DNA of 64,000 nt from G963663775 sp963663775 (GTDB taxonomy: Bacteria; Bacillota; Clostridia; Oscillospirales; Butyricicoccaceae), in the NCBI GenBank assembly GCA_963663775.1, contig OY760624.1, positions 806,001 to 870,000 of the forward strand, given 5' to 3'. The notes beneath the pieces are model-generated. The model was not told the origin of the DNA. It made no database searches and saw only the letters and a program-made list of their open reading frames with translations. The stretch's first letter is position 1. Each line of letters starts with the position of its first letter. The position numbers were made by a program, and so were the translations under genes. Of this stretch, positions 20,507 to 32,942 are shown one piece after another.

Positions 20507-21103
20507 ATGTCCAAGAAGAACCCCCCAGAAGAAATCCTTTCGGAAAACGAAATCGAGTGCACTGCGGAAGAAACCGTCACCGAAACCCCTGCTGAAGCGG
20601 CGCAGGACGTGTGCGAGTCAACAGCAACTTCTGCTGCCGACGATGCAGAAACCGCACAAGAAGATGCAGACACCAAGCTACAGGCAGATTACAATGCGCT
20701 AAATGACCAGTATTTGCGCATGGCAGCCGAATATGATAACTTCCGCAAGCGTTCTGCCCGTGAAAGAGAGCAAGTGCATGCAGATGCGCTCTGCCATGCT
20801 GTCAAAACCCTTCTTCCCATTTTTGACAACCTAGAGCGTGCCTTGGCACAGCACACCGAGGATGCCGAATATAAAAAGGGCGTTGAACTCACCCACAAGC
20901 AGCTAACCGATGCACTGGCAAGTCTGGGTGTCACCGTGATTGCAGCCGAATCCGGCACTACATTTGACCCGAACCTACACAATGCTGTGATGCATATTGA
21001 AGATGATGCGTTCGCAGAAAATGTGATTGCAGAGGTTTTCCAGCACGGCTTCCTGCTTGGCGAAAAAGTCATTCGCCATTCCCTGGTGAAGGTTGCCAAC
21101 TAA
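20507..21103 (+). CDS. grpE: Nucleotide exchange factor GrpE
   Basis: A 198-residue GrpE that releases ADP from DnaK. Residues 1-60 are acidic and low in complexity. The coiled coil with YLRMAAEYDNFRKRSARE comes next, then the C-terminal beta domain ending in VIAEVFQHGFLLGEKVIRHSLVKVAN, the canonical DnaK contact region. It lies 24 bases after hrcA and 42 before dnaK. Confidence 0.96.
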   Translation: MSKKNPPEEILSENEIECTAEETVTETPAEAAQDVCESTATSAADDAETAQEDADTKLQADYNALNDQYLRMAAEYDNFRKRSAREREQVHADALCHAVKTLLPIFDNLERALAQHTEDAEYKKGVELTHKQLTDALASLGVTVIAAESGTTFDPNLHNAVMHIEDDAFAENVIAEVFQHGFLLGEKVIRHSLVKVAN

Positions 21104-21145
21104 CACACGATAAATCATTGTTATATTAAAAGGAGCAGTATCATT

Positions 21146-22981
21146 ATGGGTAAAATTATTGGTATCGACCTGGGTACAACCAATAGCTGCGTTGCAGTTA
21201 TGGAGGGCGGCGAAGCCGTTGTCATCCCCAATGCAGAAGGTGCACGCACAACCCCGTCTGTTGTGGCATTTTCCAAGACCAATGAACGTATGGTAGGCCA
21301 AGTGGCAAAGCGTCAGGCGGTCACCAATGCAGACCGCACCATCATTTCCATCAAGCGTGAAATGGGCACAGACCATCGTGTTGGTATTGACGACAAGCAG
21401 TATTCTCCGCAGGAAATCTCTGCTATGATTCTGCAAAAGCTCAAGAGTGATGCAGAAGGCTATTTGGGTTCCACCGTCACGCAGGCAGTTATCACTGTCC
21501 CCGCTTATTTCACAGATGCACAGCGTCAGGCAACCAAGGATGCCGGTAAAATTGCAGGTCTTGAAGTGCTCCGTATCATCAACGAGCCGACCGCAGCGGC
21601 ACTTGCATATGGCGTTGACAAGGAAAACGAACAGAAAATCATGGTATATGACCTCGGCGGCGGCACCTTTGACGTTTCCATTCTGGACATTGGCGATGGT
21701 GTTTTGGAAGTTCTTGCAACCGCAGGCAACAACCGTTTGGGCGGTGATGACTTTGACCAGCGCATTATGAACTGGATTGTCGGCGAATTCAAGAAGTCCG
21801 ATGGTGTTGACCTTTCCAATGACAAAATGGCGATGCAGCGCCTGAAGGAAGCCGCAGAAAAGGCAAAAATTGAACTTTCCGGCATGGCTTCAACCTCTAT
21901 TAACCAGCCATACATCACGGCAGATGCATCTGGCCCGAAGCATTTGGAACTGACCCTGACCCGTGCAAAGTTCAACGAGCTGACCGCCGATTTGGTCGAA
22001 GCAACCATGGGGCCTGTTCGTCAGGCATTGTCTGATGCAGGCTTGTCTGCAGGCGAACTTGCCAAGATTCTGCTGGTTGGCGGTTCTACTCGTATCCCTG
22101 CCGTGCAGGATGCGGTTAAGAGCATCACCGGCAAGGATGCGTTCAAGGGCATCAATCCGGATGAATGTGTTGCTGTTGGTGCTGCAATCCAAGGCGGTGT
22201 CCTCGGCGGCGAAGTCAAGGATGTGCTCCTGCTCGATGTTACCCCGCTGTCTTTGGGCATTGAAACTGCCGGCGGCGTATGCACGCGTATGATTGAGCGC
22301 AACACTACCATCCCCACCAAGAAGAGCCAGATTTTCTCCACCTATTCTGATAATCAGCCTTCTGTTGAAATTCATGTCCTGCAGGGCGAACGTGAAATGG
22401 CAGCCGGCAATAAGACGCTTGGCAAATTCACACTGGACGGCATTGCTCCAGCGCCGCGCGGCATTCCCCAGATTGAAGTCACCTTTGACATTGATGCAAA
22501 CGGCATTGTAAACGTTTCCGCAAAGGATATGGGCACTGGCAAGGAGCAGAAGATTACCATTACTGCTTCCACCAACCTGTCACAGGATGACATTGATAAG
22601 GCGATGCGTGAGGCAGAGCAGTATGCAGAGCAGGACCGTAAGAATAAGGAATCTGTTGAAACCCGCAACAATGCAGAGCAATTGGTCTTCCAGAGCGAAA
22701 AAGCTTTGGGTGATTTGGGCGAAAAGCTTTCTGATGAAGAAAAATCCGCTGTACAGGCAGAAATTGAAAAGGTGAAGGAAGCCTTGAAAGGCACTGATAC
22801 CGAAATGATTAAGTTGGCAACCGAAGGTCTTTCCAAAAAGTTCAGTGACCTTGCAGGAAAGATTTATCAGCAGCAAGCCCCGCAGGATGATGCCAATATG
22901 GGCGGAACTGCCGGTGGCACAGGCACACAAGGTGATTTTGTAGACGCAGACTTCACCGAAGTGAAGGACGATAACAACTAA
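21146..22981 (+). CDS. dnaK: Chaperone DnaK (Hsp70)
   Basis: A 611-residue Hsp70 of typical Firmicute length. Signatures are IGIDLGTTNSCVAV at the start, VYDLGGGTFDVSILD, and ILLVGGSTRIPAVQ in the ATPase domain. A substrate-binding domain from about residue 360 (DVTPLSLGIETAGGV) and an alpha-helical lid follow. The last ~30 residues are Gly/Gln-rich and end VDADFTEVKD, the acidic tail typical of DnaK. The start at 21146 follows AAAAGGAG. Confidence 0.98.
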   Translation: MGKIIGIDLGTTNSCVAVMEGGEAVVIPNAEGARTTPSVVAFSKTNERMVGQVAKRQAVTNADRTIISIKREMGTDHRVGIDDKQYSPQEISAMILQKLKSDAEGYLGSTVTQAVITVPAYFTDAQRQATKDAGKIAGLEVLRIINEPTAAALAYGVDKENEQKIMVYDLGGGTFDVSILDIGDGVLEVLATAGNNRLGGDDFDQRIMNWIVGEFKKSDGVDLSNDKMAMQRLKEAAEKAKIELSGMASTSINQPYITADASGPKHLELTLTRAKFNELTADLVEATMGPVRQALSDAGLSAGELAKILLVGGSTRIPAVQDAVKSITGKDAFKGINPDECVAVGAAIQGGVLGGEVKDVLLLDVTPLSLGIETAGGVCTRMIERNTTIPTKKSQIFSTYSDNQPSVEIHVLQGEREMAAGNKTLGKFTLDGIAPAPRGIPQIEVTFDIDANGIVNVSAKDMGTGKEQKITITASTNLSQDDIDKAMREAEQYAEQDRKNKESVETRNNAEQLVFQSEKALGDLGEKLSDEEKSAVQAEIEKVKEALKGTDTEMIKLATEGLSKKFSDLAGKIYQQQAPQDDANMGGTAGGTGTQGDFVDADFTEVKDDNN

Positions 22982-23000
22982 CAACTCTGCAGCGAAACTG

Positions 23001-23018
23001 GGCGGGCGCAAGCCCGCC
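23001..23018 (+). other. dnaK-dnaJ intercistronic stem-loop
   Basis: GGCGGGC-GCAA-GCCCGCC forms a 7-bp all-GC stem with a stable GNRA tetraloop, 19 bases past the dnaK stop. No T-tract follows. It is more likely a 3' stabiliser or processing site that sets a higher DnaK:DnaJ ratio than a full terminator. Confidence 0.7.
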
Positions 23019-23052
23019 TAAAGCTGTGTATAAGGCAAGGTAAGGTTTTTAT

Positions 23053-24204
23053 ATGGCTGATAAAAGAGATTATTATGACGTTCTTGGCGTTGCAAAAGGT
23101 GCAAGCGATGACGAAATTAAGAAGGCATATCGCAAACTCGCCAAGAAGTATCATCCGGACGTAAACACCAACAATACAGAGGCTGCTGAAAAATTCAAAG
23201 AAGCTTCCGAAGCATATGAAGTGCTCTCTGACAGTGCAAAGCGTTCTAAATATGACCAGTTTGGCTTTGCCGGTGTCGACCCAAACTATGGTGCTGGTCA
23301 GGGCGGGGGCTTTGGTGGCTTCGATATGGGCGGATTTGGGGATTTAGGTGATATTTTAAGCGGTATGTTTGGCGGCGGCTTTGGTGGCTCTCGCCAAAGC
23401 CGTCAAAATGCTCCTCGCAAAGGTGAATCCATTCGAAAGACCGTCATGCTCACTTTTGAAGAAGCTGCTTTTGGCTGCGACAAAGAAGTGGTATTGGAGC
23501 GTATGGAAGTCTGTGATGAATGTTCTGGCAGCGGTGCAGCCAAGGGCACTTCTGCGGAAACTTGCAGCTATTGCCATGGCACAGGCTCTGTCACGCAACA
23601 GCAGCGCACCCCTCTTGGCATTTTTAATTCCACGGGTCCCTGCCCCAAGTGTTCTGGCAAGGGCAAAATCATCAAAAACCCTTGCAGCAAGTGCAATGGC
23701 GCAGGACGTATTCGTGTGAGCAAAAAACTCTCTGTACATCTGCCAGCAGGTATTGATGATGGTCAATCTGTGCAGTTGCGCGGACAAGGCGGTGCCGGTG
23801 CAAATGGTGGTCCCGCAGGTGATGTACTTGTGACGGTTGGCATTCGTCCCCATCCAATCTTTACACGCGATGGGCAAGATGTTCTGTGTGAGATTCCCAT
23901 TTCTTTTGCGCAAGCGGCACTTGGAGATACCCTGCAGGTACCTACGATTGATGGGAAAATCGAATACCAAGTTCCCGAGGGAACGCAAACCGGAACGACC
24001 TTCCGCATGCGGGGAAAGGGCATTCAACATCTCAACGGACATGGTCGTGGGGACCAATATGTGCGTGTTAATATTGAAGTACCGCACAACCTCTCTGAAA
24101 AGCAGAAAGAACTACTTCGCGAATTTGAATCACAGTCTACGGAAGACAATCAAAAAGAACGTAAAAAATTCTGGGATAAAGTAAAAGATTTTTTGCAGAA
24201 TTAG
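23053..24204 (+). CDS. dnaJ: Co-chaperone DnaJ (Hsp40)
   Basis: A 383-residue type I DnaJ. The J domain has the HPD motif (KKYHPDVN) at about residues 33-40 and drives DnaK ATP hydrolysis. A Gly/Phe-rich linker (GGGFGGFDMGGFG) follows. Four CxxCxGxG zinc motifs come next (CDECSGSG, CSYCHGTG, CPKCSGKG, CSKCNGAG), then the C-terminal substrate domains with GDQYVRVN. It is last in the hrcA operon. Confidence 0.98.
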   Translation: MADKRDYYDVLGVAKGASDDEIKKAYRKLAKKYHPDVNTNNTEAAEKFKEASEAYEVLSDSAKRSKYDQFGFAGVDPNYGAGQGGGFGGFDMGGFGDLGDILSGMFGGGFGGSRQSRQNAPRKGESIRKTVMLTFEEAAFGCDKEVVLERMEVCDECSGSGAAKGTSAETCSYCHGTGSVTQQQRTPLGIFNSTGPCPKCSGKGKIIKNPCSKCNGAGRIRVSKKLSVHLPAGIDDGQSVQLRGQGGAGANGGPAGDVLVTVGIRPHPIFTRDGQDVLCEIPISFAQAALGDTLQVPTIDGKIEYQVPEGTQTGTTFRMRGKGIQHLNGHGRGDQYVRVNIEVPHNLSEKQKELLREFESQSTEDNQKERKKFWDKVKDFLQN

Positions 24205-24208
24205 CAAC

Positions 24209-24252
24209 AAGAAGCACCAAAGCGATTCTACAGAGTCGCTTTGGTGCTTCTT
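24209..24252. terminator. Long hairpin downstream of dnaJ
   Basis: A perfect 17-bp stem (arms 24209-24225 and 24236-24252) with a 10-base loop, 4 bases after the dnaJ stop. The U-tract is poor (TTGCTCTC), so it may protect the 3' end or work with the next hairpin. Confidence 0.7.
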
Positions 24253-24297
24253 GCTCTCAACAACGTTTCTTACTGCCCGTTCGCCCACATGCTCGTG

Positions 24298-24333
24298 AAA
24301 AAGGGACATTCCAGAAATGGAATGTCCCTTTTT
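24298..24333. terminator. Bidirectional terminator between dnaJ and tuf
   Basis: A perfect 15-bp stem AAAAAGGGACATTCC with a 6-base loop and T-runs in both directions. It serves convergent dnaJ and tuf transcripts. Confidence 0.92.
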
Positions 24334-24370
24334 AAAATATCAAACGCCACCGTATAATCCGTATTCGGAA

Positions 24371-25573
24371 TTACTCGTTAACCTTGATAACAACGCCAGA
24401 ACCAACGGTACGACCACCCTCACGGATAGCAAAACGTAGACCTGCTTCAATAGCGATGTTTGTAATCAACTCAACATCCATTTCGATGTTATCGCCAGGC
24501 ATGCACATTTCAGTGCCTTCCGGCAGAGCGATAACGCCAGTAACGTCAGTTGTACGGAAATAGAACTGCGGACGATAGTTGTTAAAGAAAGGAGTATGAC
24601 GACCGCCTTCTTCCTTCTTCAGCACGTATACCTGACCACGGAACTTGGTGTGCGGATGAATGGTACCCGGCTTTGCCAGAACCTGTCCACGTTCGATGTC
24701 AGTCTTCTGGATACCACGGAGCAGTGCGCCGATGTTATCACCTGCTTCAGCGTAATCAAGCAGCTTGCGGAACATCTCAATACCGGTAACAACGGTCTTG
24801 CGCGGTGCTTCCATCAAACCAACGATTTCAACTTCGTCAGACATGTTGACCTGTCCACGTTCTACACGACCGGTAGCAACCGTACCACGACCAGTAATGG
24901 AGAATACGTCCTCGACCGGCATCAAGAACGGCAGATCAGACTTACGCTCCGGAGTCGGGATGTAGTCATCAACAGCCTTCATCAATTCATTGATGCAAGC
25001 ATATTCCGGTGCACTTGCATCGGTAGAGTCGCATTCCAGAACGCCCAAAGCAGTACCACGAATAATCGGGATATCATCGCCCGGGAATTCATATTCAGAA
25101 AGCAGGTCACGGATTTCCATCTCAACCAAATCGAGCAACTCTTCGTCATCAACCTGGTCAACCTTGTTCATGAATACAACGATATAAGGAACGCCTACCT
25201 GACGAGCGAGCAGGATGTGCTCACGAGTCTGCGGCATCGGACCGTCAGCAGAAGAAACAACGAGGATTGCGCCGTCCATCTGTGCAGCACCGGTAATCAT
25301 GTTCTTAACATAGTCAGCATGTCCTGGGCAGTCAACGTGTGCATAGTGACGAGCTTCGGTCTGATATTCAACGTGAGCAGTGTTAATGGTAATGCCGCGT
25401 TCACGTTCTTCTGGAGCACCATCGATCTGATCATATGCCTTAAATTCTGCAGCACCTCCGAGAGCCAAAACCTTGGTGATTGCTGCGGTCAAAGTGGTCT
25501 TGCCATGGTCGACGTGACCAATGGTGCCGATGTTAATATGCGGCTTATTTCTTTCGAACTTTTCCTTTGCCAT
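24371..25573 (-). CDS. tuf: Elongation factor Tu
   Basis: A 400-residue EF-Tu that carries aminoacyl-tRNA to the ribosome. GTPase motifs are GHVDHGKTT, DCPGHADY and NKVD. The effector region RGITINTAHVEYQT and a C-terminal TVGSGVVIKVNE complete the three-domain protein. The start at 25573 is preceded by AAGGAGG. It lies 75 bases after fusA and is the last gene of the str-type operon rpsL-rpsG-fusA-tuf. Confidence 0.98.
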   Translation of the reverse strand: MAKEKFERNKPHINIGTIGHVDHGKTTLTAAITKVLALGGAAEFKAYDQIDGAPEERERGITINTAHVEYQTEARHYAHVDCPGHADYVKNMITGAAQMDGAILVVSSADGPMPQTREHILLARQVGVPYIVVFMNKVDQVDDEELLDLVEMEIRDLLSEYEFPGDDIPIIRGTALGVLECDSTDASAPEYACINELMKAVDDYIPTPERKSDLPFLMPVEDVFSITGRGTVATGRVERGQVNMSDEVEIVGLMEAPRKTVVTGIEMFRKLLDYAEAGDNIGALLRGIQKTDIERGQVLAKPGTIHPHTKFRGQVYVLKKEEGGRHTPFFNNYRPQFYFRTTDVTGVIALPEGTEMCMPGDNIEMDVELITNIAIEAGLRFAIREGGRTVGSGVVIKVNE

Positions 25574-25648
25574 TTTGATATTCCTCCTTGTGTGTTAAAT
25601 CTACAACTGTATAACGTTTTTTCTTGCAATCAGATAGACGTATCAGCT

Positions 25649-27733
25649 TTAGTTATCATTCTTACTACGCGCATCAATGATTTTTTCCTGAACAGACTTC
25701 GGTACTTCCGTATAATGGCTCGGCTGCATCGAGTACTGACCACGACCTTGGCTGCGAGAACGCAAAGTGGTTGCATAACCAAACATTTCAGACAACGGCA
25801 CTGCTGCAGAAATTGCCTGCACACCACCACGTGCTTCCATGCCCTGGATTTGACCACGGCGAGAGTTCAAGTCACCAATGACATCGCCCATGTAGTCTTC
25901 CGGAACCATTACGTCAACCTGCATGATTGGCTCCATCAGAACCGGATCTGCCTTACGCATTGCTTCCTTAAACGCCATAGAACCTGCAATCTTAAACGCC
26001 ATTTCAGAGGAGTCGACTTCATGATAAGATCCATCATACAATGTGACCTTCACGTCAACAACCTGATAGCCCGCCAAAATGCCAGCCTGCATTGCGCCTT
26101 GAATACCCTGGTTAATCGGTTCAATATATTCCTTCGGAATTGCGCCACCTACAACCTTATTGATGAATTCATAACCCTTACCGGATTCATTCGGCTCAAC
26201 AATAATCTTACAGTGACCATACTGACCCTTACCACCAGACTGACGTGCATATTTCTGATCCACGTCTGCGCTGCGGCGGATGGTTTCCTTGTATGCAACC
26301 TGCGGATTGCCAACGTTTGCTTCGACCTTAAATTCGCGGAGCAGACGGTCTACGATGATTTCCAGATGGAGTTCGCCCATACCCGCAATAATGGTCTGAC
26401 CGGTTTCTTCATCTGTGTAGGTACGGAAAGTCGGGTCTTCTTCTGCAAGCTTCTGCAGTGCAATGCCCATCTTTTCCTGACCTGCCTTGGTCTTCGGTTC
26501 AATTGCAACGCGAATAACCGGTTCTGGGAATTCCATAGATTCCAGAATAATCGGCTTCTTTTCATCGCACAAGGTATCCCCTGTTGTGGTGTTTTTGAAA
26601 CCAACTGCAGATGCAATATCACCGGAATATACCACATCGATATCTTCACGATGGTTTGCATGCATCTGGAGAATGCGACCCAAACGTTCACGATTGCCCT
26701 TGGTAGAGTTCAGCACAGAAGAACCTGCTGTAATCGTACCCGAATATACACGGAAGAAGCAGAGTCTGCCGACAAACGGGTCGGTCATAATCTTAAATGC
26801 CAATGCGGAGAACGGCTCTTCATCAGAAGAAGGACGTTCATCTTCTTCATCGGTATCTGGGTTAATGCCCTTAATCGGCGGAATATCAGTCGGTGCCGGC
26901 ATATAGTCAACAACTGCATCCAGAAGCATCTGAACACCCTTGTTGCGATATGCGGTACCGCACATCACCGGAATCATCTGTACGCCGATGGTACCCTTGC
27001 GAATTGCATTTTTAATCTCCGCAACGGTAACTTCTTCGCCTTCCAGATACTTCATCATAATATCTTCATCTACTTCAGACAGTGCCTCAAGCAGTGCATC
27101 ATGATATTCCTGTGCCTGTTTCATCATATCCGCAGGAATATCTTCATCGCGAATATCCTTGCCCATATCGTCATAATATACTTCCGCGCGCATTTCGACC
27201 AAGTCGATAATGCCCTTGAAGGTATCTTCTGCGCCAATCGGCAGCTGAATCGGAACAGCATTGCACTTCAGACGATCCTTCATCATTTGTACAACGTTGA
27301 AGAAGTCTGCGCCCATGATATCCATCTTGTTGACGAATGCCATGCGCGGTACATGATATTTGTCAGCCTGATGCCAAACGGTTTCAGACTGCGGTTCTAC
27401 GCCACCCTTTGCACAAAAAACAGTGACAGAACCATCGAGTACACGCAAGGAACGCTCTACTTCTACGGTAAAGTCCACGTGACCCGGGGTATCAATGATA
27501 TTGATGCGATGATCCTTCCAACGGCAAGTGGTTGCAGCAGAGGTGATGGTAATACCACGCTCCTGTTCCTGCTCCATCCAGTCCATGGTTGCGCCGCCGT
27601 CATGGACTTCACCGATTTTATGGTTTACACCGGTATAAAATAGGATACGCTCGGTCGTTGTGGTTTTACCCGCATCGATGTGCGCCATAATACCGATATT
27701 TCTGGTTTTTTCAAGAGTAAACTCTCTGCCCAT
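25649..27733 (-). CDS. fusA: Elongation factor G
   Basis: A 694-residue translocation GTPase of normal EF-G length. Motifs are AHIDAGKTTTTERILFYTG, DTPGHVDF, NKMD and RGITITSAATT, with the domain IV segment GKGQYGHCKI. It follows rpsG by 36 bases. A region with PDTDEEDERPSSDEEP (about residue 290) is an acidic loop in the G' region common in Clostridia. Confidence 0.98.
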   Translation of the reverse strand: MGREFTLEKTRNIGIMAHIDAGKTTTTERILFYTGVNHKIGEVHDGGATMDWMEQEQERGITITSAATTCRWKDHRINIIDTPGHVDFTVEVERSLRVLDGSVTVFCAKGGVEPQSETVWHQADKYHVPRMAFVNKMDIMGADFFNVVQMMKDRLKCNAVPIQLPIGAEDTFKGIIDLVEMRAEVYYDDMGKDIRDEDIPADMMKQAQEYHDALLEALSEVDEDIMMKYLEGEEVTVAEIKNAIRKGTIGVQMIPVMCGTAYRNKGVQMLLDAVVDYMPAPTDIPPIKGINPDTDEEDERPSSDEEPFSALAFKIMTDPFVGRLCFFRVYSGTITAGSSVLNSTKGNRERLGRILQMHANHREDIDVVYSGDIASAVGFKNTTTGDTLCDEKKPIILESMEFPEPVIRVAIEPKTKAGQEKMGIALQKLAEEDPTFRTYTDEETGQTIIAGMGELHLEIIVDRLLREFKVEANVGNPQVAYKETIRRSADVDQKYARQSGGKGQYGHCKIIVEPNESGKGYEFINKVVGGAIPKEYIEPINQGIQGAMQAGILAGYQVVDVKVTLYDGSYHEVDSSEMAFKIAGSMAFKEAMRKADPVLMEPIMQVDVMVPEDYMGDVIGDLNSRRGQIQGMEARGGVQAISAAVPLSEMFGYATTLRSRSQGRGQYSMQPSHYTEVPKSVQEKIIDARSKNDN

Positions 27734-27769
27734 GGTTGGTCTCCTTTCGTAAGCTTGAAGCTACACAAA

Positions 27770-28240
27770 TCAATAGCGATAGTGTGCAAATGCCTTATTG
27801 GCCTCAGCCATTTTGTGTGTATCCTCGCGCTTCTTAACAGAGCCGCCGAGATTATTCACAGCATCCATGATTTCGCCAGCCAGTCTCTCGCACATGGTCT
27901 TTTCGCTTCTTGCACGAGAATACTTGGTAATCCAACGCAGCCCTAAGGTCTGACGACGCTCCGGACGAACTTCCATCGGCACCTGATAGGTTGCACCGCC
28001 TACACGGCGAGCCTTAACCTCCAGTGCCGGCATGATATTCTCCATCGCCTCTGTGAACACCTCTAACGGGTCACGACCAGACTTTTCGCGAACAATGTCA
28101 AAAGCACCATAAACAACCTTTTGAGAAACACCCTTCTTGCCGTCCAGCATGATTGAGTTAATCAGTTTTGTGACCAACTTGGAACCATACATCGGATCTG
28201 CAAGTACATCTCTCTTCGGAACATTACCTCTTCTTGGCAC
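27770..28240 (-). CDS. rpsG: Ribosomal protein uS7
   Basis: A 156-residue protein, the exact usual length if the GTG at 28240 is the start. AAGGAGG lies before it and the product begins PRRGNVPKRDV as in the family; an upstream ATG would add 15 unlikely residues. uS7 nucleates the 3' domain of 16S rRNA and lines the E-site (RWITKYSRAR, GEIMDAVNNLG). Confidence 0.96.
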   Translation of the reverse strand: MPRRGNVPKRDVLADPMYGSKLVTKLINSIMLDGKKGVSQKVVYGAFDIVREKSGRDPLEVFTEAMENIMPALEVKARRVGGATYQVPMEVRPERRQTLGLRWITKYSRARSEKTMCERLAGEIMDAVNNLGGSVKKREDTHKMAEANKAFAHYRY

Positions 28241-28453
28241 TTTACTTCCCTCCTTCATTATAATGATGATTTCATAGGTACTCAACAGCCGTGTGGCTGC
28301 CGTGTGGCGCCTGTCCGAGGGTTTTATTTACGATGATATATCATCTATATAAAAAACACTCAGGACAAAGCGATCCGACAGACTATGCTCTGTCGATTTG
28401 CCTTGCTGAAACTGTGTTACATTTCCATTCAAAGCTTTAGGGGAAAACAGGAA

Positions 28454-28873
28454 TTACTTACCTGCCTTCGGACGCTTCGCACCATACTTGGAACGAGCCT
28501 GCTTGCGGTTTGCTACGCCCTGGGTATCCAGAGAACCGCGAATAATGTGGTAACGTACACCCGGAAGGTCCTTGATACGACCGCCGCGAACCATTACAAC
28601 ACTATGCTCCTGCAAATTGTGTCCAATGCCTGGGATATACGCAGATACCTCCATGCCATTTGACAAACGCACACGAGCGACCTTACGAAGTGCGGAGTTC
28701 GGCTTCTTCGGTGTCATGGTCTTAACTGTGGTGCACACGCCTCTCTTTTGTGGTGCAGACTGGTCAGTTGTCTGCTTCTTCTGGGAGTTGTATCCCTTCT
28801 GAAGTGCCGGTGCAGTGGACTTGTAAACAACAGTCTCACGACCCTTGCGCACGAGTTGGTTAAAGGTTGGCAT
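28454..28873 (-). CDS. rpsL: Ribosomal protein uS12
   Basis: A 139-residue decoding-centre protein. MPTFNQLVRKGR at the start and TPKKPNSALRKVARV and YIPGIGHNLQEHS loops are intact, with lysines at the classical streptomycin-resistance positions (wild type). The start at 28873 is preceded by GAAGGAGGAAA; an in-frame ATG seven codons upstream would overlap that site. The 213-base gap to rpsG is unusually long and holds a CGACAGA/TCTGTCG hairpin and a GATGATATATCATC palindrome. Confidence 0.97.
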   Translation of the reverse strand: MPTFNQLVRKGRETVVYKSTAPALQKGYNSQKKQTTDQSAPQKRGVCTTVKTMTPKKPNSALRKVARVRLSNGMEVSAYIPGIGHNLQEHSVVMVRGGRIKDLPGVRYHIIRGSLDTQGVANRKQARSKYGAKRPKAGK

Positions 28874-28923
28874 TCTATTTCCTCCTTCTTTCAAAAATAT
28901 TCTATATTAAGGGTTGCCCTTAA

Positions 28924-29184
28924 TTAGCGGAATGATACATCGTCTTGCAGCACCGTCACAACGGCGGCTCCGATGTCGATACCTGCGGCACGACCCAGCT
29001 CCTGCATGGTTTCCACCATGCACACTTCCACTTGCTTCTCTTGGCAAAGCGCTTCAATTGGGCGTGTAATACGATGCTCTGCATCACATGCCATAAACAC
29101 CATCTTTGCGCTGCCTTCGCGAATCGCTTTTTGAGATTGCTTGACGCCAACGACACGGGTCGCTGTGCTGAGCTGTGAAAGCAT
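28924..29184 (-). CDS. L7Ae-family kink-turn RNA-binding protein
   Basis: An 86-residue L7Ae-family protein like B. subtilis YbxF/RplGB. It begins MLSQLSTATRVVGVKQSQKA and has the DAEHRITRPIEALCQEKQV segment. Such proteins bind kink-turn RNAs and sit between rpoC and rpsL in Firmicutes, as here. The start at 29184 follows AGGAGG at a good distance. Its promoter lies at 29216-29245, so it appears to lead the transcript for rpsL, rpsG, fusA and tuf. Confidence 0.9.
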   Translation of the reverse strand: MLSQLSTATRVVGVKQSQKAIREGSAKMVFMACDAEHRITRPIEALCQEKQVEVCMVETMQELGRAAGIDIGAAVVTVLQDDVSFR

Positions 29185-29215
29185 AGCTAGTCCTCCTATT
29201 ATAGTACACTTGCTT

Positions 29216-29245
29216 ATTTTACGCCTTTGCTTATTCATTTGTCAA
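29216..29245 (-). promoter_or_regulatory. Promoter of the L7Ae-rpsL-rpsG-fusA-tuf unit
   Basis: Minus-strand TTGACA (29245-29240), an 18-base spacer and TAAAAT (29221-29216), about 25 bases before the L7Ae-like start codon region. Confidence 0.8.
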
Positions 29246-29274
29246 GTGATTTTACAAGTTTTTTTCCTAATTTA

Positions 29275-29323
29275 CGAACAACGCAGAGGGGTTGTTTTCC
29301 TGCTTCTCCCTCTGCGCTGTTCG
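29275..29323 (-). terminator. Stem-loop after rpoC (terminator-like)
   Basis: A 16-bp stem (arms 29275-29290 and 29308-29323) with one G-U pair, 35 bases past the rpoC stop. Only a weak T-rich tail follows, so read-through into the str genes is possible. Confidence 0.65.
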
Positions 29324-29358
29324 GACGCATTCCTACCAATGATGCATTGCTTCTAACA

Positions 29359-32892
<3,534 letters not shown>

Positions 32893-32942
32893 ATTGTTGA
32901 GATGCTCCTTCCTCTACTTGGGGCGCAGTAAGCCGTGTCGGC

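Noticed and set aside
24596..27643. Very long plus-strand open frame (1015 codons) opposite tuf and fusA
   Set aside because: It mirrors highly conserved minus-strand elongation-factor genes; the antisense product is Cys/His/Asn-rich with no domain and no ribosome-binding site. It is a codon-usage shadow.
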